Part shown: in pieces, positions 41,301-50,526 of the stretch | Layout: each line of letters begins with the position of its first letter | Position numbering within the stretch: the stretch's first letter is position 1 | Assembly (NCBI RefSeq): GCF_023101205.1 | Contig: NZ_CP078078.1 | Location: 1,488,001 to 1,552,000, forward strand | Reading direction: 5' to 3' | Source of the DNA: Microbacterium aurugineum | GTDB taxonomy: Bacteria; Actinomycetota; Actinomycetes; Actinomycetales; Microbacteriaceae | DNA: 64,000 bases | The notes under the pieces: generated by a model | Seen by the model: only the letters and a program-made list of their open reading frames with translations | Told to the model about the DNA's origin: nothing | Database searches by the model: none | Translations under genes and position numbers: made by a program

Positions 41301-42782
41301 ATGGCGAAGAAGCCCAACATCATTCTTTTCATGTCCGACGACGTCGGGTGGGGCGACCTCGGATGCTACGGAGGCGGCGAGAACCGCGGTGCTCCGACGC
41401 CGAACCTCGACCGACTCGCCGCAGAGGGACTGCAGTTCATGTCCTTCTACGGACAGCCGAGCTGCACGCCCGGACGCGCTGCCGCTCTGACGGGCCGCCT
41501 CCCGATCCGCAGCGGGATGACGACGGTCGCGTTCCCCGGAGACGGGGGAGGGCTGCCGGCCCCGGAGTGGACGCTGGCGAGCGTGCTGAAGAAGGCCGAC
41601 TACGCCACGTGCCACATCGGGAAATGGCATCTGGGTGAAGCGGACTACGCGATGCCGACTGCGCACGGCTTCGACGAGATGTACAACACGACTCTCTATC
41701 ACCTGAACGCGTACACCTACACCGACAAGGCGTTCAACCCCGACTTCCCGTTCGACGACGAGGCCACCATGAAGATGTGGGGCAACGTCATCGGAGCGCT
41801 CGACGGGAAGGCCGGGGAGGAACCGACCGAGGTGGAGAAGCTGAGTTCCGAGAACATCCCGTTCATCGACGAGAAGTCGACGGATCGCGCGATCGACTAC
41901 ATCGAAGCCCATGCGAATGCCGATGAGCCGTTCTTCCTCTACCTGAACACCGCCAAGCTGCACCAGCCCAACATCCCGCACCCGGACTTCGAGGGGGCTT
42001 CGATGGGCAAGTCGAAGTTCCTCGACTCACTCGTCGAGCTCGATCACCGTGTGGGGACCGTCATGGACAAGATCCGTGAACTCGGGATCGCCGAAGACAC
42101 CCTCGTCGTGTGGACCACCGACAACGGTGCCTGGCAGGACGTGTATCCGGACTGCGGATACACGCCGTACCGCGGGACCAAGGGCACGGACTACGAGGGT
42201 GGCAGTCGGGTCCCCGCGATCGCCTGGTGGCCCGGAACCATCGAAGCCGGTCGTCGCAACTCGGAGATCGTCGGATCGCTCGACCTGATGGCGACGTTCG
42301 CGAGTCTGGCGGGAGTGGACCTCCCCACGGAGGATCGCGAAGGGGAGCCGACGATCTTCGACAGTTACGACCAATCGGCGCTTCTGAAGGGCGAGAGCGG
42401 CTCCACGCGAGACCACTGGCTCTACATGACGGAGACCGAGATGATCCCCGGAGCCGTGCGCGTCGGTAAGTGGAAGGCGATCTGGAACGTCCGGGATCAG
42501 TGGCGCGGGCCTTCGTCCTACACGGCGATCGTGCCCGAGCTCTTCGATCTCTGGCAGGATCCGCAGGAGCGGTACGACATCTTCATGACGAGTTTCGCGG
42601 AGAAGACGTGGCAGGCGCCGCAGATGGCAGCGCGACTGCTGAGCGTTCTTCCCAGTTATCAGAAGTATCCGAACCGACCTCTCCAGTCGGCCGGCATCAG
42701 CTACGCGATGTTCGATGTCGAAGATGCGCAGGTGCAGCAGCAGATCCAGAAGATGCTCCACGGCCTGACATCCAGCGCCTGA
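41301..42782 (+). CDS. Sulfatase/arylsulfatase-like hydrolase
   Basis: This 493-residue protein has the metal-binding start NIILFMSDDVGWGDLG and the formylglycine site C55-T-P-G-R, followed by the second signature ATCHIGKWHLG. Other metal ligands lie in TTDNGAW and HQPN. The Cys-type site requires maturation by a formylglycine-generating enzyme, whose gene is not in the window. There is no signal peptide, so it would act in the cytosol or be exported otherwise. It stands alone after rnpB, with GGAGGAG before the ATG and a terminator after it. Confidence 0.9.
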   Translation: MAKKPNIILFMSDDVGWGDLGCYGGGENRGAPTPNLDRLAAEGLQFMSFYGQPSCTPGRAAALTGRLPIRSGMTTVAFPGDGGGLPAPEWTLASVLKKADYATCHIGKWHLGEADYAMPTAHGFDEMYNTTLYHLNAYTYTDKAFNPDFPFDDEATMKMWGNVIGALDGKAGEEPTEVEKLSSENIPFIDEKSTDRAIDYIEAHANADEPFFLYLNTAKLHQPNIPHPDFEGASMGKSKFLDSLVELDHRVGTVMDKIRELGIAEDTLVVWTTDNGAWQDVYPDCGYTPYRGTKGTDYEGGSRVPAIAWWPGTIEAGRRNSEIVGSLDLMATFASLAGVDLPTEDREGEPTIFDSYDQSALLKGESGSTRDHWLYMTETEMIPGAVRVGKWKAIWNVRDQWRGPSSYTAIVPELFDLWQDPQERYDIFMTSFAEKTWQAPQMAARLLSVLPSYQKYPNRPLQSAGISYAMFDVEDAQVQQQIQKMLHGLTSSA

Positions 42783-42799
42783 GTCCGCGCGGGACGGAT

Positions 42800-42832
42800 G
42801 AAGGCTCCGACGACCGCGTCGTCGGAGCCTTC
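42800..42832. terminator. Bidirectional terminator between sulfatase and ppgK
   Basis: A perfect 15-bp stem pairs GAAGGCTCCGACGAC (42800-42814) with 42818-42832 across a three-base loop, between convergent stop codons. Confidence 0.88.
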
Positions 42833-42853
42833 ACTGTGTCTGGAGGGACGGGA

Positions 42854-43600
42854 TCAGTCGCCGGCCAGAGACGCCGCACCGATGATGCCCGAGTTGTTCC
42901 GGTGGATCGCCGGGACGATCGGCGTCTTCAGGTCGAGCAGCGGGAGGAAGTCGCCGGCGTTCTTCGACACGCCACCGCCGACCACGAACAGGTCGGGGCT
43001 GAACAGGAACTCGATATGCGAGTAGAACGCCTGGAGGCGCTCCGCCCACTCGGCCCAGGTGAGGCCTTCGCGTTCGCGCGCCGACGTCGCGGCGTAGGTC
43101 TCGACCGACTCGTACTCGCGGAAGTTGAGGTGTCCGAGCTCGGTGTTCGGCAACAGGATGCCGTCGTAGAGGAAAGCGGAACCGATGCCTGTGCCGAGTG
43201 TCGTGAGCAGGGTGAAGCCACGCACATCCCTGGCCGCGCCGTGTCGGGCCTCGGCGACGCCGGCCGCGTCCGCATCGTTCACGAACACGATGTTGCGGCC
43301 GAGGCCGTCGCGGAAGAACCGCTCGGCGTCGAAGTCGATCCATTCCTTGGACACGTTGGCAGCGGAGAGCGTCTTGCCACGCTTGACGATCGCCGGGAAC
43401 GCCACGCCGAGCGGAAGCGTGGATTCATGCACGTCAAGGGTCTTCAGGACCGTCTGCACGGCCACGAGCACGTCCTGCGGCGATGCGCCCGCCGGAGTGG
43501 GGACCCGCACCCGATCGGATGCCATGACACCGTGCTCGAGGTCGACGATTCCCGCTTTGATTCCCGTGCCGCCGATGTCGACGCCGATCGCTTTTGCCAT
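42854..43600 (-). CDS. ppgK: Polyphosphate glucokinase (ROK family)
   Basis: This 248-residue kinase phosphorylates glucose with polyphosphate or ATP. It starts MAKAIGVDIGGTGIKAGIVD in two motifs (phosphate loop DIGGTGIK). It has VNDADAAGVAEA with the catalytic Asp and TLGTGIGSAF, and lacks the ROK zinc-binding CxCGxxGC motif, as is usual for PPGK. TAAGCT lies seven bases before the ATG at 43600, so the mRNA is probably leaderless. It is divergent from the glnA2 operon. Confidence 0.93.
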   Translation of the reverse strand: MAKAIGVDIGGTGIKAGIVDLEHGVMASDRVRVPTPAGASPQDVLVAVQTVLKTLDVHESTLPLGVAFPAIVKRGKTLSAANVSKEWIDFDAERFFRDGLGRNIVFVNDADAAGVAEARHGAARDVRGFTLLTTLGTGIGSAFLYDGILLPNTELGHLNFREYESVETYAATSAREREGLTWAEWAERLQAFYSHIEFLFSPDLFVVGGGVSKNAGDFLPLLDLKTPIVPAIHRNNSGIIGAASLAGD

Positions 43601-43668
43601 GGGGGATAGCTTAGCGACCGCCGTGCACGCCAGTAGGATCGATGACATCACGTGAAGAAGGGGCAGCC

Positions 43669-43893
43669 ATGACTGACGGTGACCACAAGTACTGGTACAA
43701 CTCGGAGACCGGCGAGGTCGAGTTCGGGATGATCTCGCCCTCCATCGATCGCATCGGTCCGTTCGACACGGAAGCGGAAGCCCGCCGCGCGCCCGAGGTG
43801 CTCCGCGAGCGTTCCCGCGCCTGGGCGGAGGAAGAGGCCGTCGAGCAGGGCTGGGACGTCAAGGGCGACACAAAGGGCCAGGGCACGGAGTAG
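43669..43893 (+). CDS. Small conserved protein preceding glnA2 (SPOR-like annotation)
   Basis: This 74-residue protein has the stretch HKYWYNSETGEVEFGMISPS and GPFDTEAEARRAPEVLRERS, which resembles one repeat of the SPOR peptidoglycan-binding fold, but there is no signal peptide or membrane helix. Small proteins like this precede glnA2 in Microbacteriaceae. It is two bases upstream of glnA2, so it is in that operon. GAAGAAGGGG precedes the ATG at 43669, and TAGGAT at 43633-43638 is the likely -10. The function is unknown. Confidence 0.8.
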   Translation: MTDGDHKYWYNSETGEVEFGMISPSIDRIGPFDTEAEARRAPEVLRERSRAWAEEEAVEQGWDVKGDTKGQGTE

Positions 43894-43895
43894 CA

Positions 43896-45233
43896 ATGGA
43901 CAAGCAGAGGGACTTCGTCCTGCGGACGATCGAAGAGCGCGGCGTCAAGTTCGTGCGCCTGTGGTTCACGGACGTCATCGGCACGCTCAAGTCGGTGGCG
44001 ATCGCCCCGGCCGAGGTCGAGGGCGCGTTCGCGGAGGGGATCGGCTTCGACGGCTCCGCCATCGAAGGACTGACCCGTACGCAGGAGTCCGACCTGCTGG
44101 CCCAGCCTGATCCGACCACGTTCCAGACGCTGCCGTGGCGCGGCGAGATCGATCCGACGGCGCGCATGTTCTGCGACCTGACGACGCCCGACGGTCAGCC
44201 GGCCGTCGCCGACCCGCGGCATGTGCTCAAGCGCACACTCGCGAAGGCCGCGGACGCGGGCTTCACCTTCTACACGCACCCCGAGATCGAGTTCTACCTG
44301 CTCAAGTCGTCGTCGTTCGGGCCCGAGGGACCCGTCCCCGTGGACTCGGCCGGCTACTTCGACAACGTCCCCGGTGGCACGGCGCACGACTTCCGCCGCC
44401 GTTCGGTGCGCATGCTGGAAGACCTCGGCATCTCCGTCGAGTTCAGCCACCACGAGGGCGGTCCCGGACAGAACGAGATCGACCTGCGGTACGCCGATGC
44501 GCTGACGACGGCCGACAACGTGATGACCTTCCGCACCGTGATCAAGGAGGTGGCGATCGAGCAGGGCGTCTACGCGACGTTCATGCCGAAGCCGCTCAGC
44601 GGGCAGCCGGGGAGTGGGATGCACACCCACATGTCGCTCTTCGAAGGCGACCAGAACGCCTTCTACGAAGAGGGCGCCAAGTACCAGCTCTCCAAGACCG
44701 GGCGCCACTTCATCGCGGGCCTGCTGAAGCACGCCAACGAGATCTCCGCGGTCACGAACCAGTTCGTCAACTCCTACAAGCGGCTCTGGGGCGGCGACGA
44801 GGCCCCGAGCTTCATCACCTGGGGACACAACAACCGCTCCGCGCTCGTGCGGGTGCCCATGTACAAGCCGAACAAGGGGCAGTCGTCACGAGTCGAGTAC
44901 CGTGCGCTCGATTCCGCGGCGAACCCGTACCTCGCCTACGCGCTCATGCTCGCTGCTGGGCTGAAGGGCATCGAAGAGGGCTACGAGCTCCCGCCCGAGG
45001 CTGAGGACAACGTGTGGGCGCTCAGCGACGCCGAGCGACGTGCGCTGGGCTACTCGGCTCTGCCGGCGAGCCTCGACCACGCCCTCGAGTACATGGAGGA
45101 GTCGGAGCTCGTCGCCGAGACGCTCGGCGAGCAGGTCTTCAACTACGTACTGCTCAACAAGCGCAAGGAGTGGGAGGCGTACCGGGGGCAGGTGACCCCG
45201 CTGGAGCTGAAGAACAACCTCGAGCTGCTCTGA
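43896..45233 (+). CDS. glnA2: Glutamine synthetase, GlnA2 type (GSI-alpha)
   Basis: This 445-residue GS is related to mycobacterial GlnA2. The active-site motifs are GIGFDGSAIEG, FMPKPLSGQPGSGMHTHMSL in two parts, and NRSALVRVP. It lacks the GSI-beta insertion and the usual adenylylation block, although YELPPE appears near 375. Whether it makes glutamine or glutamylates another amine or amino acid is unclear, since several GlnA paralogues do the latter. It is followed by glnE after seven bases, as in Mycobacterium. Confidence 0.92.
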   Translation: MDKQRDFVLRTIEERGVKFVRLWFTDVIGTLKSVAIAPAEVEGAFAEGIGFDGSAIEGLTRTQESDLLAQPDPTTFQTLPWRGEIDPTARMFCDLTTPDGQPAVADPRHVLKRTLAKAADAGFTFYTHPEIEFYLLKSSSFGPEGPVPVDSAGYFDNVPGGTAHDFRRRSVRMLEDLGISVEFSHHEGGPGQNEIDLRYADALTTADNVMTFRTVIKEVAIEQGVYATFMPKPLSGQPGSGMHTHMSLFEGDQNAFYEEGAKYQLSKTGRHFIAGLLKHANEISAVTNQFVNSYKRLWGGDEAPSFITWGHNNRSALVRVPMYKPNKGQSSRVEYRALDSAANPYLAYALMLAAGLKGIEEGYELPPEAEDNVWALSDAERRALGYSALPASLDHALEYMEESELVAETLGEQVFNYVLLNKRKEWEAYRGQVTPLELKNNLELL

Positions 45234-45240
45234 GTCGCGC

Positions 45241-48216
45241 ATGGTCCGTCCGGACGACTCCGTCTCGCTCTCGGCGCTGGCCCGGCTCGGCTTCGCGGAA
45301 CTGAGCGAGGCCGCGGCTTCCCTCACGGAACTCGCCGAGATCCTCGACCGACCGCACGGCGTGCTGCTCGAAGCAGACGACGCCGCGGACCCCGATGCCG
45401 CCGTGCGCGGGCTCCTCCGAGTGGCGCGCCGGGATGCGGGACCCCTGCGGGCGCTTCTCGACGACGAGGTGACCCGTCGACAGGTGTGGCGCGTGTTCGG
45501 TGCGTCGGAAGGGCTCGCCGACTTCTTCCTCCGTCACCCCGAGCAGCTCTCGGTCCTCGAAGGCTCGGTCAGCGGTCTGCCGACCTCGCAGGAGATGCAA
45601 GAGCGTTTGCTCGCGTCGGTGGGCGCGCGAGACGGATTCGCGCAGACGGGTGATGACGACGCCGTGGTCGCGATCAGGGTCGCGTACCGTCGCAGCCTCG
45701 CCGCCATTGCGGCATACGACCTCACGCACCCGTCGCCCGCGACCATCGTCGCCGAGGTGTCGGCCGCACTCGCTGATCTCGCCGGCGCCGCACTCGAAGC
45801 GTCGCTCGCCGTCGCCAGGACGCGCCTCCAGGAGTCGTTGAGCACGGACGAGGTCGCCGCCACGCGCCTCGCCGTGATCGGTATGGGCAAAGCCGGTGCC
45901 AGGGAACTGAACTACGTCAGCGACGTGGACGTGATCTTCGTCGGCGGCACCAGAGACGAAGACGTCGTGAGCGAAGCGAAGGCGATGGACATCGCCACCC
46001 GACTCGCGCGCGAGACCATGCGGAATCTGAGCGGCATCGAAATCGAGCCGCCGCTGTGGGAGGTGGACGCCGCGCTCCGACCGGAGGGCAAGCAAGGAGC
46101 ACTGGTCCGTTCCGTCGCCTCCCATCTGGCGTACTACGATCGCTGGGCCAAGAGCTGGGAGTTCCAAGCCCTGCTCAAAGCGCGCCCCCTCGCAGGGGAC
46201 CCCGAGCTCGGTGCGGAGTACATCGCTGCCGTGCAACCGAAGATCTGGTCGAGCGCGGCCAGGCAGGACTTCGTCGAGAGCGTCCAGCGGATGCGTGAGC
46301 GGGTGATGGAGTACATTGACCCCGAAGACGTGCCCTATCAGCTCAAGCTCGGCGCCGGTGGACTCCGGGACATCGAGTTCACGGTCCAGCTTCTGCAGCT
46401 CGTCCACGGCCTCACCGACGAGACGCTGCGTACGCGCGGCACGCTCGAGAGCCTCGATGCACTGGTCGCCGGCGGATACATCGGGCGCACGGACGCGGCC
46501 ACCTTCGCCGACGACTACCGGGTGTTGCGCCTGATGGAGCACCGTCTGCAGCTGCGCGAGCTCAGCCGGACCCACCTCATGCCCCGAACCCCCGCGGGGC
46601 TGCGGGTGCTCGCTCGTGCCACCGGATTGGCCGAGAGCGGTGGCGCGGTCTGGTCCCGCTGGGAGAGCGTGCGGCGTGAGGTGCGGGAGATCCACACACG
46701 GCTGTTCTACCGGCCGCTTCTCAGCGCGGTCGCCGGACTCCCCGAAGAGGAGCGCACGCTCTCGGCTGCGCAGGCACATGACCGACTGGCGGCGATCGGG
46801 TTCCGCGACCCCGCGGGAGCCCTCCGTCACATCGGCGCTCTCACGAGCGGGATCTCTCGCAAGGCCACCATCCAGCGTCATCTGATGCCCATCATGGTGC
46901 GCTGGTTCGCCGACGGGAGCGACCCCGACTATGCCCTCCTCGCCTTCCGGCGGATCAGCGAGCGCCTCGGCGACACCCCCTGGTTCCTCCGGATGCTGCG
47001 GGACTCCTCCGGCGCTGCCGAGAGCCTGACACGCTTGCTCTCCTCCTCGCGGTACATCGGTGAGCTGTTGGAGTGGATCCCCGAGTCGGTCGCGTGGCTG
47101 GACAGCTCCGGACGGCTGCGCCCCCGCGGAGCCGCGGCGTTGGATGAGGAGGCGCGGGCGATCCAGGCGCGTCACGAGACCATCGGCGACGCCCTGCGTG
47201 CCGTGCGCGCGCTGCGTCGCCGGGAGCTTCTCCGTACGGCGATGGGGGCGGTCCTCGGCGTGCTCACCATCGAAGAGGTGGCGACGGCACTCACGGACAT
47301 CACCGAGGCGACCATCCAGGCCGCCCTGCGCGCCGTGCTCCGCGAGGTGGTCCCTGCGGAGGACGAGGATCTGGACTTCGCCGTCATCGCGATGGGGCGT
47401 TTCGGGGGAGCCGAACTCGGTTTCGGTTCGGATGCCGACATCCTCTACGTGTACGACGCGAACGGCGTCGACCCGCCGCGCGCGCAGAAGCTCGCCACGC
47501 AGATCGTCGCCGGACTCCGCGAGCACGTCACCGACCACAGGCTCCCGCTCGACCTCGATGCCGATCTCCGTCCGGAGGGGCGCAACGGTCCCGTCGTTCG
47601 ATCCATCGAGGCGTACACCGAGTACTACCGTCGCTGGTCGTTGTCGTGGGAGGCGCAGGCGCTGCTGCGCGCACGAGGCGTGGCCGGGAGCACGAAGCTG
47701 ATCGAGAAGTTCACCGCGCTGGCGGACACGATCCGCTATCCCGAGGCGGTCGACCTCCAGAGCACGCGCGAGATCAAGCGCATCAAGGCCAGGGTCGAGG
47801 GCGAGCGACTGCCGCAGGGCGCGGACCCCAGGCGGCATCTGAAGCTCGGCCCCGGAACGCTCAGCGATGTCGAATGGCTGGTGCAGATGCTGCAGCTCCA
47901 GCACGCTCATGCGATTCCCGGTCTGCGCACGACCTCGACGTTGGGCGCGCTTGATGCCGCCGTCGAAGCGGGGCTCGTGACCGAAGACGACGCCGAGCGG
48001 CTGCGCGAGGCGTGGCGACTGTCGAGCAGGCTCCGCTCGGCGATCACCCTCCTGACGGGCAAGACGAGCGATCTGCTTCCGGTGGATCGACGACAGCTGG
48101 ATGCAATCGGTCGCCTTCTGGGCTATCCCGACCGGTCGGCGACCGAGCTCGAGGAGGACTACCTGGGTGTCACACGGCGTGCACGCAAGACCTTCGAGGA
48201 CCTGTTCTACGGCTGA
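45241..48216 (+). CDS. glnE: Bifunctional glutamine synthetase adenylyltransferase/deadenylase
   Basis: This 991-residue protein has two nucleotidyltransferase units. The first has GMGKAGARELNYVSDVDVIFV in two parts (about 205-225) and LRPEGKQGALVRS. The second has AMGRFGGAELGFGSDADILYVYD (about 715-740) and LRPEGRNGPVVRS. Each is followed by a helical domain (GLRDIEFTVQLLQL; TLSDVEWLVQMLQL). The two units add and remove AMP on glutamine synthetase. The likely substrate is GlnA, encoded at 50.5-52.0 kb, which keeps the tyrosine site. Confidence 0.96.
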   Translation: MVRPDDSVSLSALARLGFAELSEAAASLTELAEILDRPHGVLLEADDAADPDAAVRGLLRVARRDAGPLRALLDDEVTRRQVWRVFGASEGLADFFLRHPEQLSVLEGSVSGLPTSQEMQERLLASVGARDGFAQTGDDDAVVAIRVAYRRSLAAIAAYDLTHPSPATIVAEVSAALADLAGAALEASLAVARTRLQESLSTDEVAATRLAVIGMGKAGARELNYVSDVDVIFVGGTRDEDVVSEAKAMDIATRLARETMRNLSGIEIEPPLWEVDAALRPEGKQGALVRSVASHLAYYDRWAKSWEFQALLKARPLAGDPELGAEYIAAVQPKIWSSAARQDFVESVQRMRERVMEYIDPEDVPYQLKLGAGGLRDIEFTVQLLQLVHGLTDETLRTRGTLESLDALVAGGYIGRTDAATFADDYRVLRLMEHRLQLRELSRTHLMPRTPAGLRVLARATGLAESGGAVWSRWESVRREVREIHTRLFYRPLLSAVAGLPEEERTLSAAQAHDRLAAIGFRDPAGALRHIGALTSGISRKATIQRHLMPIMVRWFADGSDPDYALLAFRRISERLGDTPWFLRMLRDSSGAAESLTRLLSSSRYIGELLEWIPESVAWLDSSGRLRPRGAAALDEEARAIQARHETIGDALRAVRALRRRELLRTAMGAVLGVLTIEEVATALTDITEATIQAALRAVLREVVPAEDEDLDFAVIAMGRFGGAELGFGSDADILYVYDANGVDPPRAQKLATQIVAGLREHVTDHRLPLDLDADLRPEGRNGPVVRSIEAYTEYYRRWSLSWEAQALLRARGVAGSTKLIEKFTALADTIRYPEAVDLQSTREIKRIKARVEGERLPQGADPRRHLKLGPGTLSDVEWLVQMLQLQHAHAIPGLRTTSTLGALDAAVEAGLVTEDDAERLREAWRLSSRLRSAITLLTGKTSDLLPVDRRQLDAIGRLLGYPDRSATELEEDYLGVTRRARKTFEDLFYG

Positions 48217-48266
48217 ATCCGCGCCGCGAGTTTGCAGTATCGGGGCGCGTGTCCCAAGCTGACGAT

Positions 48267-49187
48267 ATGACTCACGCGCGCATCGGCATCGTCTGGAATC
48301 CTTCGAAGGTCGAGCAGGCGGATCTGCACGATGCGGTAGCCGGCGTCTTCGACGATTCGTATGACGTCCGTTGGTGGGAGACGACTCCGGAGGACCCCGG
48401 TCGCGGCATGGCTCGGGAGGCGCGTGCTGACGCCAGGGACCTGGTGATCGCGGTCGGTGGTGACGGCACCGTCCGCGCGGTCGCAGAGGCGCTGGCAGGC
48501 TCGGAGACGGCGCTCGGGATCGTGCCGCAGGGGACGGGCAACCTTCTCGCTCGCAACCTCGAGGTCCCGCTGAACGATGTGACCGCCGCGCTGGAACGCA
48601 TCCGTGATGCCGAGGCACGTCGCATCGACCTGGGATGGGTGTCGTACGACGGAACCGAGCATGCGTTCGCCGTGATGGTCGGCTTCGGTATCGACGCGCA
48701 GATGTTGGTCGAGACCGACGACGACCTCAAGTCGAAGGCCGGATGGCTCGCCTATGTCGAAGCGATGGGCCGCGCCCTCGCCGGCACAGAGATGACGGAG
48801 ATCACTCTCGCCATCGACGGGGAGAAGGCGGTCGCCCTGCGCGGGCACACCATGCTGATCGGCAACTGCGGGATGGTGCAGGGCGGGATCAGACTGCTGC
48901 CGGACGCCGTGCTCGACGACGGCAAGCTCGATGTGCTCATGGTCAGTGCAGACGGGGCGCTGCAGTGGCTCGACACCCTGCGGTCCTTCGTCTGGGACAA
49001 CGGCATCCGCCGTCTGTTCGGCGCCACGGACGAAGCCGTCAGCACGGATTCCACACGCCACCTTCCCGTCGAGCGCATCGACGTCGAGTTGGCGACGCCG
49101 CTCATGTTCGAGATCGATGGCGAGGAGATGGGGGAAGTCTCCGCCTTCGAGGTGCGCGTGGAGCCCGGCGCCCTGCTCGTCCGGTAG
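48267..49187 (+). CDS. Diacylglycerol kinase family lipid kinase
   Basis: This 306-residue protein of the DAGK/YegS family has the Gly-rich ATP motif IAVGGDGTVRAVAEAL (about 66-81), PQGTGNLLARNL and the C-terminal lobe with LIGNCGMVQGGIRLLPDA. It phosphorylates diacylglycerol or a related lipid. It stands 50 bases after glnE and probably forms its own unit. The start at ATG 48267 is fixed by the family N-terminus, but no clear ribosome site or -10 box is visible nearby. Confidence 0.88.
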   Translation: MTHARIGIVWNPSKVEQADLHDAVAGVFDDSYDVRWWETTPEDPGRGMAREARADARDLVIAVGGDGTVRAVAEALAGSETALGIVPQGTGNLLARNLEVPLNDVTAALERIRDAEARRIDLGWVSYDGTEHAFAVMVGFGIDAQMLVETDDDLKSKAGWLAYVEAMGRALAGTEMTEITLAIDGEKAVALRGHTMLIGNCGMVQGGIRLLPDAVLDDGKLDVLMVSADGALQWLDTLRSFVWDNGIRRLFGATDEAVSTDSTRHLPVERIDVELATPLMFEIDGEEMGEVSAFEVRVEPGALLVR

Positions 49188-49221
49188 GAACTCCGCATCC
49201 GCGAACGGCGGCGGAGTCCGA

Positions 49222-50370
49222 TCAGTGCGACGTCGCCGGGGGAACGATCTTCCGGTCCTGCGCAGGGAACGTCACCTTCTGCACGATGATGATGATGCTC
49301 GCCGCGACCGGGATCGCGACGAGCGCGCCGAGGATACCGCCCAGCGTTCCGCCGGCCACGGCGGCGATCACCACGAGCGCTCCCGGCACCGCAACGGCTC
49401 TGCTCATGATGCGGGGGGAGAGCACGTATGCCTCGATCTGCATATAGACCAGGTAGTAGATGATCGCGATCAGGGCGGTCAGGGGTGACACGAAGAGGCA
49501 GATCAACGAGTTGATGATCGAGGCGGTCAGCGTTCCCACCAAGGGGATCAGGGACCCGATGAAGGCGATCAGGGCGAGCAGCGCAGGAACGGGCGCGCCG
49601 ATGATGCTGAGGAAGATCAGGCTCAGGATGCCGTTGATGAGCGCCAGGCTCGCTTGGCCGATCACATAGCGGCCGACGGCGCCGGAGACGTCTTCGAGGA
49701 GTCCGCTGAAGGTGTCGCGCTGGTAGGCCGGCACGAAGCGGGCGGCCACGTGCTTCATGCTCCGCAGCGAAGCCATGAAGTACAGGGTCAGGATCAGGAC
49801 GATCGTGACGCCGGTCACCCCGCCCGCGATGCCCGCTCCGACGGCGAAGACACCACCTCCGATGTCGAGGAAGTTGTCCGGGTCCTGGACGAAGTCGAGA
49901 ACGCCCTGGACGGCGTCCGTGATGGTGGAGCCGAACTGGCCGCTGACGTCCTTGTACCAGGCGCTGGCCATGAAATCCTCGACCATCTGCGGGCCGTCCT
50001 TGATCAGGTTGCTGATCTGCTCGACGAGGAGCGGGATGATGGCGAGGATGATGCCCGCGAAAGCGAGGATCACGCCCGCTACGACGATCGTGACGGCTGC
50101 CGGTCGGGGGAGTCTCCGTTCGATGAACGTGACGATCGGGTCGAGGCCGAGCGCGAGGAACACCGCCACTCCGATGTACACGAGCACGGTGGCGAGCTGA
50201 CCGATGACGCCGCCGATCGCCAGGGCCACGAGCACACCGAGTGCGCCGAGCAGGCCGAACTTGAACGGGTTCGTCCGCGCATACGCGCTGACGGCGTTCG
50301 ATCGCTGTGTCGCGGTGTCTTCCGCGGGCGCGCGCAGCTCGGTCTTCACGGTCATTCTTCTACGGCGCAT
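49222..50370 (-). CDS. AI-2E family transporter (YdiK/TqsA-like)
   Basis: This 382-residue membrane protein has about seven hydrophobic segments. It contains LGALVAIPVAASIII and the characteristic INSLICLFVSPLTALIAIIYY core read in parts. Members export small molecules or Na+, and the AI-2 link is not general. The ATG at 50370 has GGGGGAACC upstream, which favours the longer start over 50355. It is convergent with the lipid kinase gene. No regulatory site was recognised. Confidence 0.85.
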   Translation of the reverse strand: MRRRRMTVKTELRAPAEDTATQRSNAVSAYARTNPFKFGLLGALGVLVALAIGGVIGQLATVLVYIGVAVFLALGLDPIVTFIERRLPRPAAVTIVVAGVILAFAGIILAIIPLLVEQISNLIKDGPQMVEDFMASAWYKDVSGQFGSTITDAVQGVLDFVQDPDNFLDIGGGVFAVGAGIAGGVTGVTIVLILTLYFMASLRSMKHVAARFVPAYQRDTFSGLLEDVSGAVGRYVIGQASLALINGILSLIFLSIIGAPVPALLALIAFIGSLIPLVGTLTASIINSLICLFVSPLTALIAIIYYLVYMQIEAYVLSPRIMSRAVAVPGALVVIAAVAGGTLGGILGALVAIPVAASIIIIVQKVTFPAQDRKIVPPATSH

Positions 50371-50469
50371 GGTTCCCCCGGTCGACGCTCAGACTCACAA
50401 GTTGATCACCCGGATGCCACGCGGTCAAGCGCGCCACGGCGCAACGAGCAGCGGGTTTCAGAGACGCGA

Positions 50470-50505
50470 AGGGCCCTACCGCCGCAGTCGCGACGGCAGG
50501 GCCCT
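50470..50505. terminator. Terminator downstream of glnA
   Basis: AGGGCCCT (50470-50477) pairs with AGGGCCCT (50498-50505), and the stem continues imperfectly inward (CCG with CGG). It lies about 22 bases past the glnA stop on the minus strand. Nothing else was seen between 50371 and 50526. Confidence 0.75.
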
Positions 50506-50526
50506 CTCCGTGCCGTTCCGAGGTGG

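Noticed and set aside
41017..41490. A 157-codon plus-strand frame inside the RNase P RNA region
   Set aside because: Its bases lie in the conserved P RNA core and then run over the sulfatase start, so it is a chance frame.
45154..48618. An 1154-codon minus-strand frame opposite glnE
   Set aside because: It is the mirror of the glnE coding frame, with Arg/His-rich composition and no domain; glnE itself shows both adenylyltransferase motifs.
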